Notes under the pieces: model-generated
Seen by the model: only the letters and a program-made list of their open reading frames with translations
The model's database searches: none
What the model was told of the DNA's origin: nothing
Made by a program: the position numbers and the translations under genes
Assembly: GCA_029718625.1 (NCBI GenBank)
Contig: CM056380.1
Coordinates: 15,223,505 to 15,287,504 of the forward strand
Reading direction: 5' to 3'
Origin: Synaphobranchus kaupii
Lineage: Eukaryota; Chordata; Actinopteri; Anguilliformes; Synaphobranchidae
Length of the DNA: 64,000 nucleotides
Shown here: in pieces, positions 56,151 to 64,000 of the stretch
How positions within the stretch are numbered: position 1 is the first letter of the stretch
Layout of the letters: the number at the start of each line of letters is the position of its first letter

Positions 56151-58095
56151 TGAAAGTGAACATCAGAAGAAGAAGAATTGAGCAGCAGCAAATTAGTGTG
56201 AAAATATAAAAACATTTGTTTTGACATGTTAGGTGGCTGGATCGTTGACCGTCATTATGGACGAATGAGGGAGGGGAGGGAGCGTACAGCTGAAAACACT
56301 GTTCCATGTCGCGTGCGAGCACCTGTGCTTAACATCTGTAAATGTAACCTATGCAATGAGGTGGATATTTTTAGAAATACAATGAGGTAGTCTGGTGTGA
56401 GCGAAACCTTTGGCACAGCTGAGAAAAATATGTATAATACGCACCCAAAAACATGAGCTACGCTACACCCTAGGGTAGGGCTATAGGTAGCCTATTTAAA
56501 ATACTTTAGAAGTTAGGTGCCAGTAAAATTTTGAAAACATTGCAAACACCTGAAAACTTTCAACTAAACATTTGGATACTAACCAAAACATAGGCCTATG
56601 TCATATAAGAGAAGACCTTAGTTTTTTAGTTGTTTAAAATGTGGCATATGTCCCTTTTAAAATAGCCAAGCTACCTCCAGGAATTTCGCTGGTGTAAAGG
56701 ATTATTCTTTGAGATTAAGTAGCCTATCTGATTCAGGTCTGAGGAGCTATGACAGAAATGCAGTAGAGACCGTTGCTATGCTACAAATGGCAATTGGACA
56801 TTTTTCTCAAACATTTTTTTATAGTTGCACACTGATGCCAGTTTAACAAGCCTCCTGCGGCCCCAATCGGTTTTATAATATCAGACTCTTTGATAATATC
56901 TCCCGCCATCTAACTCCGGCTCTTAAACAGGGTCTCCTGTCCACAACCGAATGGGGCTGGCACAGGCGCTGTATCCATGGAAACTATAAAGAAATAATTA
57001 GCGTGCTAGCCTGGGCGGGGAAGCAGTTTAAGCCACATCGCGGCTCATCTGGGCTCGCGGAGGAACAATGGCAGGAAACAACGGGGCTTGTTTTACTACC
57101 CCTGTGCATGTGGATGACTGCTGACCGCTTTACTCAAGTGTCTTGCGGGGATGTGGCTGAAAGAAAAGCAAAACAAAAACAGGAAGACGGTCAAAGCTTT
57201 ATCTTCCCCAGTGAAAGATGCTCCCCTCACAATAGCATCCTTTTCTCCAGGCTGAAGTGAAGCACATTTCCACAGCTATAGAACACCATCCCCATATGCA
57301 AGATAGCCTAGGCTACACGTGAGTATAAACAGTACTGATAACATTATAATAGAATTTATCTGTCTTTCTTCTGTGTGAACATTGAGATTTATTGAATCTG
57401 TTCTGTAGGCTATAGAGAATATCATAGTCATTGTTTGTTAACTGGCTTATAATAGGCTAGATAAAATCACTTATTGACACAAGCAATAAAATAAAAACAT
57501 AAATCACTTATTGACACAAACAATAAAACCACAAATTGAAAAATGTAATATTAATTAGAAGCTTCCTTATTTTCTCCACATCCAATATGATGTGAACACA
57601 ACCAAACAATGGCTTTAAAAAATAATAGCCTAATAGTAATATTTCACCTTCATATTTTTTCTAGGCTATAACTTAATTGGCAACAACACAATAAGATAAT
57701 ATTTATTATTTAGACAATTACAAGAATATTACAACAGATTGCTAGAAAAGAGAAAGAGTATGCTACCCAGATTTGTTTTAAATCACCAGGGCATGTCTAT
57801 AAATTATATTTCTCATAAAAAAATATTGAGGATAGGGCCTGAAACTATATTTAATCACTCATGCTTTTTTCATTAAAACAAAAACTATTGTCAGGCTATA
57901 TGTTGGATATGTTGAAAGATTATAAGATATTTGCTGCTAGTTAGTTAGAATAGGCTATATTAAATATTTGTTCTGCTCTACTATAGGCTAATTTAGGAAA
58001 GTATATGGTAATATATGGCATACATTTAGTTTTGTGTTTTTTTAAGCAAAGGCTACTGGTTACGAGCCTGCACCTGTCAAAAAACAAACATTTCC
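56151..58095. other. Gene-free stretch
   Basis: Contains a 38-bp tandem duplicate (AAATCACTTATTGACACAA at about 57465 and 57502). A GC-richer patch lies at 56830-57260, with GATA-type (TTGATAATAT) and homeodomain-type (AATAATTAGC) words that might be a regulatory element. No exon is recognised. Confidence 0.4.
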
Positions 58096-58262
58096 ATGCT
58101 CCCTAAGTGACGTCAGATGAAGGTGAGGATAACGTGGATGGCTGCTCCAGCTCCACGCCATCTGTCATTTCGGCGCTCTGTCTCGTGAAGGCTGGCACGG
58201 CTTTTACGATTACCCCAGCAGATAGGCTACTGCTCACCTCCAAGCGAATGCTCATTTCAAAA
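58096..58262 (+). promoter_or_regulatory. CRE-containing promoter-like segment and possible first exon
   Basis: A perfect cAMP-response element TGACGTCA lies at 58108-58115. It is followed by a GC-richer stretch ending in AAAA and a consensus splice donor GTAAGT (58263-58268). This fits a short first exon on the plus strand. A 23-codon ATG frame lies in it. No known gene product is recognised. Confidence 0.3.
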
Positions 58263-59535
58263 GTAAGTCCGTTTACTTTTATTAAAAATCCCAACAAAGC
58301 AATCTGTTAGTAGCCTACATTTAGAAATGTTTTTGGCAAAGCTGGCGGGTAGCTTGCAAGCTACACTGCAAGCGAGTTAACGTTAGCTTTGTTCCACCCG
58401 TTTTTTCGACTTTATTTTGCGCTGTATCCGACGTGTTTGCGACATCTTACAAAATAAAAAGGAACGGTTTATTTTGTTAAGATGATATTCGTTTTTAGCA
58501 ATGTTGCAATGATACTTGTATTTGACAGTATGTAATGTTAATGTGCGTATGGCTATTATAATACCAGCCTCTATGCTGCAAAGCGTTATAGGTTGCTAAG
58601 GTCTGCAGACCTGTTGCTATGGTCACCTTTCTCTTGTTGTGGAAGAGACTGACAGTCTTTTAAAGTCGCCATGCTATGAAGATGCTTCCTTTGTCCTATT
58701 TTTATTTATTTAATTGTTGCTGGCACATTTAAATGATAGTCTACATCCGTTAAGCATCTTTACCCAAAATGCAGTTATTTAGAGTCGTCCTCTGTAGTCT
58801 GTATTGTAAAGAGCATCATTAGCATAACAGTGCACAAAGTGAACACAAGGTGCTGGAATGTAAGCGGTCATTCATCCATACTGTACATATAGGCTACTCA
58901 TAAAAATAAAAAGAATTTACTTTTTAATTCCTTCCAGGCACAGCAAAGGCTTATGAAACCCGGTACAATGAAAGATCACTATGGGATATAGGCTACTAAT
59001 ATTAAGGACTGATTACTACAAATAAATTTCCCATCTTATAAGACTTCACATGCAATGGTGGGCTGATTCAGTTGAATGTGTAATACAGAAATAATAGCAT
59101 AATACATTATTTTTGACAAATTCATGAATCAGATTTCTGTCTCCGGTATGGACTTAACTTGCCGAATATGTGTACCAAAGATGTATCAGTGTGATAACTA
59201 AAAACAAATAGCCTAGTAAAACCGCTTCTATGCAAATATTCAATAAATAATGCAATTGTAAAATGAAGTGCATCACTGTTTTGTAAGCAGATTTTTATAA
59301 AGCAGGAAGCTATGTCCCAAGTTATGAACTGGCACTGGTTGACAGAATTTTCTTGGTATATTGAGTTAAGAGGTAGTCTAGGTAGGCTACTGCTTCCACA
59401 CTGGGGAAACAGACCATTATGCTGATGTGTAATGTGTAGTGTTATTCGAACATTTTTTGATCTACCTTTTGCCTACCTATATATGCTCCCCCCCCTCCCC
59501 CTCTTTCTCTCTCTCTCTCTCTCATACTTTCATAG
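58263..59535. other. Possible intron or intergenic sequence
   Basis: AT-rich, no exon recognised. It ends with a long pyrimidine tract (C-rich then CTCTCT, about 59488-59530) and CATAG, a plausible splice acceptor. Confidence 0.35.
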
Positions 59536-59871
59536 AGTCAATAATCTAAACAATGCTAATCTGCTTTAGTGGTTTTAAGGGGTAATGTCATGTCAGTAAC
59601 TTTCAAAGGTACTCTTACCAGCCTAATGTGTAACCTTGAAAACAATGATCCCATTGGATCTTTGAAATCTGAACTTCCCTGCAACTCTGACAAAAGCACC
59701 ACAGAAATGATTGATAAAAACAGTAGTCTAACATTTCAGTCTAACCTGGGTAAAATGTTTTGCATAGGCTACTTTTCAGATAGTGGTACAATTTTAAAAC
59801 ACTTCAGCAGATCCTTGAGAAGTGTACCCAATTTATTTAAAAATGTTAAAAGACTATTAACCCAAACATGA
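59536..59871 (+). other. Unrecognised open frame after a splice-acceptor-like site
   Basis: After the acceptor-like CATAG (AG at 59534-59535), an ATG at 59590 (MSVTFKGTLTS) opens a 93-codon frame to the stop at 59869-59871. The translation is hydrophilic, rich in S, N, K and L, and not low-complexity, but I know no homologue. With the donor at 58263 it could be a second exon of a small unknown gene. A random open frame is at least as likely. Confidence 0.18.
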
Positions 59872-61415
59872 AAAAACTTGGTCAAGTATACTTCTGGAAT
59901 TTTACTTCAGTTTAAAGCATTTCAAGTATTTCAAATTAAATACATTTGCATACTTTATTTCAAATAGCCTAAGTAGGCCTACCCGTCATGCACGTTGCTG
60001 CTTGACAAAGCGCGGATCTGTGGAACTGGGGCGTTTTGAAAGGTGATTGCAGTCAGGGGAGCAACTCGTCCGTTCGAGCGCAGGGATGGTAATGAGCACA
60101 GGGATGCTAATTGCGTTATCGTGATGCAGGGAGGCAGTGACAGTGCAGGTCTCTATAATCCACAGCACCCATATGGCGCAGGTGGGTGTTTACACGGGCG
60201 GCTTTAAATTGCGGGCAATCCGCCCATGTATAGGGTAGGCCTACCCAGCTGTAGATTATCCAACGGGTCGCGGGTCGAGAAGGAGAGCAGCAGGTGTTTA
60301 CTATGCGAGGGGAGAGTTGCTTTCTTCATGAGGAGAATTAGCCAACAGCGCGCGATGGGCGTGCGTCATCTGGCCTGTTATGTAGCCTATAACAAATTCA
60401 CGTGGGAATGGTCATCTTTCCTCACGTGAACTCCCATCACAAAAATGATTTCTGGAAATATTATACAAGAGAACCATTGTAAATTATTTGGTTTCAATCA
60501 GAAAATGGCTGTACACAAGTTAAACGGCTTTTGAAGTTAAAAATCTTTATTTTTATTAATCTTTATTTAAGACCACATCTCCACAAGTTTATTGCACATG
60601 GTTCATATGAATGCAGTTGGTGTGTGTATATTTGGCAGTTCCCTTTTCTCTATTGGGGGTGGCCTATTGCTTGGCCCACGCACCTGGTTGGTGCACGGCG
60701 GCCATTTTGAATTTTGAATGCCCACCCCAACATCTGCTGAGGAGGAAAAGGGGGGGGGGGGGTTATTAATCCGGTTAAACTGGGGGATGATTCAATTGAG
60801 AGGTCCATACTGGGGATTTGGCCACGACACAGAGGAGCAGTTTTAGTCTTTGTGATAAGTGCCGTGGGACCCTAAATTAGCACAGTGACTCGGGAGAGCT
60901 TCTGTTTTGGCTCTAATCTGAATCATGGGAACATGCAAATTCAGTGTCAGAGAATATGCACAGTAGAGCTGGCAGAGTACAATACAACTGACAAAACTGC
61001 AGGTAACAATTATGCAGATTGTGTTATCTCTGCACGTCTCAGTGGGCTCTATTTTAGTGGGCCCTAACTCCTGGAGCAGGCTAATAGTCAAAATACTGCG
61101 TATTACCTTGAATAACTGCTAGTGTAGCTTTGACAGGCTACTAGGGCTACTTTCCATACTACTTTAAAAGGTTCCCTCATGAGATTGTGCAAATGTGGAT
61201 TTTCAAACAGATGATACATTAATATTTGAAACAATATGGTCTTTTTATCATTGCCCCACAGGTTTGAATTGTTAGAACAGGCACCATGGGTTTGTATGGT
61301 CAAAACAGGCTGTAGTATAGCCTAACATGCGGAATCCTAATAAGCTTGTTGTTAGCTTAATGAGCCTTTGGTTTTGAGTTTGGGCAGAAGTTAGTTTTGA
61401 GCTCTCATTTTACTC
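59872..61415. other. Gene-free stretch
   Basis: A moderately CpG-rich patch at 59995-60350 contains GTGTTTAC (forkhead-like) and two CACGTG-related words near 60400-60427. A G13 run lies at 60750-60762. No exon is recognised. Confidence 0.4.
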
Positions 61416-61480
61416 TAGTCAAAAAGGCACAAATGTACTCTATCAGACTCTGATAGAATACATTTGTGCCTTTTTGACTA
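61416..61480. other. 65-base hairpin with 31-bp arms
   Basis: TAGTCAAAAAGGCACAAATG and following bases (61416-61446) pair with 61450-61480 across a three-base loop, with one mismatch. It could be a minimal foldback MITE or a transcribed small-RNA hairpin. No Pol III signals are visible. Confidence 0.8.
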
Positions 61481-61809
61481 CTAAATGCTGACTATTAAAT
61501 GAGTTTGATTTTCACAAAACATTTTATTTTGTGGCGTAGCTCACTTCAGTGTATGTCACTATTGGTAACATGAGGCTGGAATGGACTCGGTTTGTGGCCA
61601 AACGTACTGAAACGTACTGCTCTACTAGGATGGCCTACGTAATGCCTTCATCCAAGTGGGGACAACTTCATTTTTGTTTGAAGCAACGAGTTGAAATGAT
61701 TGTCATTTCAGTTATTAGGTGTGGTTGTGAAACCGCACCAATTGTTATTCCTCATACTTATTATTATTCCGCCGATTTTTGAGAACCTATCTACTCCTAC
61801 ACCATTCAC
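61481..61809. other. Spacer before LINE
   Basis: Contains GGTGTGGTTGTGAAACCGCA and a TTATTATTCC stretch that resemble fish repetitive sequence. A 77-codon open frame here is not recognised. Confidence 0.35.
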
Positions 61810-62490
61810 ACCATCGACAACATTCATACCTCATATTATATTATAATTGAGCAAGTTCAGTACTACAAATATTTAGGTATCTGGCTGGATCATGATTTCT
61901 CTTTTAAAACTCATGTGGCCAACTTGTCCAAAAAAATTACAACTAAAATCGGGTTTCTTTACAGAAATAGATCCTGTTTTTCATTGGACAACAGGAAGAG
62001 GATTGTGCAGGTGACAATCTTACCTATATTTGACTACGGGGATGTCCTGTACAGGCATGCCTCTAACAGTACTTTAAGGCCCTTGGACGCAATTTATCAT
62101 AGCGCATTGCGCTTCATTACAGGAGATGGTTTCCGAACACATCACTGTGCTTTATATAGTTCAGTAGGATGGTATTCTCTTCATTATAGAAGGAAGCAAC
62201 ATAGCCTTCTATTTATTTATAAAGCCTTGCTAGGCAAACTTCCTCTCTACCTGACCAGGCTTCTGTCCATCAAAATCACAAGTCATCGTATCAGATCTCA
62301 AGATTGGATTACGTTAGAGGCACCCAGAACTAGAACAAATCTGGGCAATACCGCTTTTAGCGCATTTTCACCTTATATGTGGAATAAATGTCAGGATATA
62401 CTGAAGCTAGATTGCCTTACCCTGATCGAGTCCTTCAAGAAATTAGTGATGGATATGATACTAAAAGAGGCCGAATGTACCTGCCTTTAG
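61810..62490 (+). pseudogene. 5'-truncated non-LTR retrotransposon, end of reverse-transcriptase ORF
   Basis: An open frame of about 226 codons starts in the reverse-transcriptase palm/thumb region (YYKYLGIWLDHDFSFKTHV). It continues with LPIFDYGDVLYRHAS, LDAIYHSALRFITGD, and KALLGKLPLYLTRLL to a stop at 62488-62490. These blocks are typical of fish LINE ORF2 C-termini. The protein copies element RNA into the genome in intact elements. Here the endonuclease and most of the RT domain are missing because of 5' truncation. The remaining frame has no stop, so the copy is fairly young. The clade is not resolved. Confidence 0.88.
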
Positions 62491-62748
62491 TGACAAATTA
62501 GGACAATCAGATCACTATTCCCTGTCTTATGTCCTTTTTATGTTTTTTATTTATTTATTTTTATTTATTTTTTTAAATGTTTTTTCCCCTATATTTGCGC
62601 TTGGTGTATGTGAATTCCTTGGATCTAAACTGTAATTTTTGTTTTGTAAAACTGTCACTGTAAATGTTTTATTGTAATCAGGGCTCCCCTGAAAAAGAGA
62701 CCTTGGTCTCAGTGGGACTTAAAGGTTTCTATCTATCTATCTAAAGTC
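62491..62748 (+). mobile_element. LINE 3' UTR and (CTAT)n tail
   Basis: Follows the LINE stop codon. Contains GGGCTCCCCTGAAAAAGAGA and CCTTGGTCTCAGTGGGACTT, a 3'-end motif seen in fish LINEs, and ends in four CTAT repeats. Confidence 0.75.
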
Positions 62749-64000
62749 AGTAACTTTTAGATGTTTGACAATAGGGTTTAAGAACGTTATGAAAACGATG
62801 TGGAAAACTGACTGTAGCCTAATTTATGTCACAAGAACTTAAAAAATCGATAGTAGGCTAATCCAGTAAATGCAGCCATGCTTTCTGACTAGAACATCAC
62901 AAAGCATCAAATGCTGTCACGTAACGTTATGTTGTCTAAGTTACAAAACACAATTGTTAACAAAAAATATTTTTTGGGCTGTTGCAATTTTTTGTCTATG
63001 TTTTAGCTAAATGCTCATCTACTAAACACACCATTCAACATTATTCAACAAATTCTGATTTACGTCTTAATAACGTTAGCACAGACAACTTCCTAACAAA
63101 ACATAACAAAAGCATAAGCCAGCTAGGCTACTGTGGTTAAGCTACCAGGAAAAACAAACCTTTCACTCTGCTTGAAAATGCCAAGGTGACGGGTGCCAGT
63201 AGCCTACGTTAGCAAGTCTAAATGCAATTGATTATAACATAGCTACAGCAAATAAACTATCCGCTACATATGATTTGGTTATAATCTCAAGTTTATGTGA
63301 GTCAACAAAGTTAAACTAAGTTACTATTAGCCTAACGATATTTAATTAACATTACTTTACGCTAGCTGCATGCTAGGTGGGCTAGATGAATAGAACGCTG
63401 AATTCAGCACACGACATGTGGTTTGGACTTCACAAAATCTGTAATCGGAATCAGTTTGTTTAATAAAGTGGAGAAATCAGTAGATGAGCATTTTGTTAAA
63501 ACCTAGTCAAAAATTGTATTAACCCATATTTTTCTACAGTCTATTAATCAAACACAACTACGAATGTGTCCGAATAGTCCGAATCAGCACACACTATTAT
63601 TTGAGTATGCCAGTTGAGTATACTTTTTTTGAAAAGCTGTTAAATTAAGCTAGCCTTACCTGCGCGGCCAAATTGAGTGTTCTCAATATCCCCAGATGAT
63701 ATAGCCAAAGAGTGTAAAGGCAACTGATACAGCCTACTTATGTCAAGGTTTATATGGAGGATATTTGACATACTGCATGTCACTGCAGTATAGCCTACAG
63801 TAAGCAGTATGCTAGTACACAGGACGCAGTAAATTGGGTGTTCACAATGCCTTCCTCTATGACACTGTTATGACCCAACAATACTATCCCAGATGATTTG
63901 ACGTTACCTTTTTGTGCTTTTATCACAATTCATTACTTCTTTGTATCACTTCCAGGTTCTTTAGACTACTTACCACAAAATAGGCTACATCACCATATTT
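62749..64000. other. Gene-free stretch
   Basis: AT-rich, single-copy-looking sequence with many AGCCTA/TAGGCTA words. No exon or transposon is recognised. Confidence 0.45.

Noticed and set aside
61549..61782. 77-codon frame before the LINE as an upstream LINE ORF
   Set aside because: It contains no RT motifs, and the LINE similarity begins only near 61810.

Overview
The window is a stretch of a ray-finned fish nuclear genome. It is gene-poor and rich in repeats. The only confident protein-coding sequence is one minus-strand exon (16342-16606). It encodes the N-terminus of PPP1R16B (TIMAP), the ankyrin-repeat regulatory subunit of protein phosphatase 1. The transposons are fish-type: Tc1/mariner, hAT and piggyBac MITEs, and V-SINE-like SINEs with a (TGTAA)n tail. 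That tail is characteristic of eel UnaL2/UnaSINE elements, so an elopomorph (eel or tarpon group) is a reasonable but unproven guess.

Layout. 1-16.3 kb is interpreted as the first part of the large intron downstream of the PPP1R16B start exon. I saw no ankyrin exon there. It holds a 17-bp minisatellite, a 3-kb 21-bp minisatellite, palindromic MITEs, a 35-bp array interrupted by a hAT MITE, a very homogeneous 34-bp array and a 12-bp array. 16.3-17.0 kb holds the PPP1R16B start exon in GC-rich sequence, with a small hAT MITE just upstream. 17-34 kb is 5' flank or upstream intron with 24-, 46- and 40-bp arrays, a kilobase of compound CA/CTCT repeat, an orphan CCAAT/CArG/TATA promoter-like module, and a half-length Tc1 element. 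34-45.3 kb has an 18-bp G-rich array, a CpG-rich candidate first exon or promoter near 37.2-37.5 kb, a SINE with a triplicated core, a complete but decayed Tc1 transposon inserted in a fossil L1-type LINE, and a 1.57-kb non-autonomous hAT element that itself carries a MITE. 45-64 kb has a 47-bp satellite whose solitary founder-like unit lies 3 kb away, a 923-bp inverted-repeat element nested in another repeat and carrying a SINE, an array of fourteen 16-bp palindromes, a piggyBac MITE, a possible small transcription unit at 58.1-59.9 kb, a 31-bp-arm hairpin, and the 3' end of a LINE with a long open frame.

The genes do not form a pathway or operon. I found no CRISPR array, toxin, phage, virus or other new molecular system. 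The notable biology is repeat biology: nested insertions with readable target-site duplications, empty-site paralogues, and several independent tandem amplifications close together. All calls come from reading the sequence by eye. Copy numbers, family names and exon predictions without homology support are estimates.
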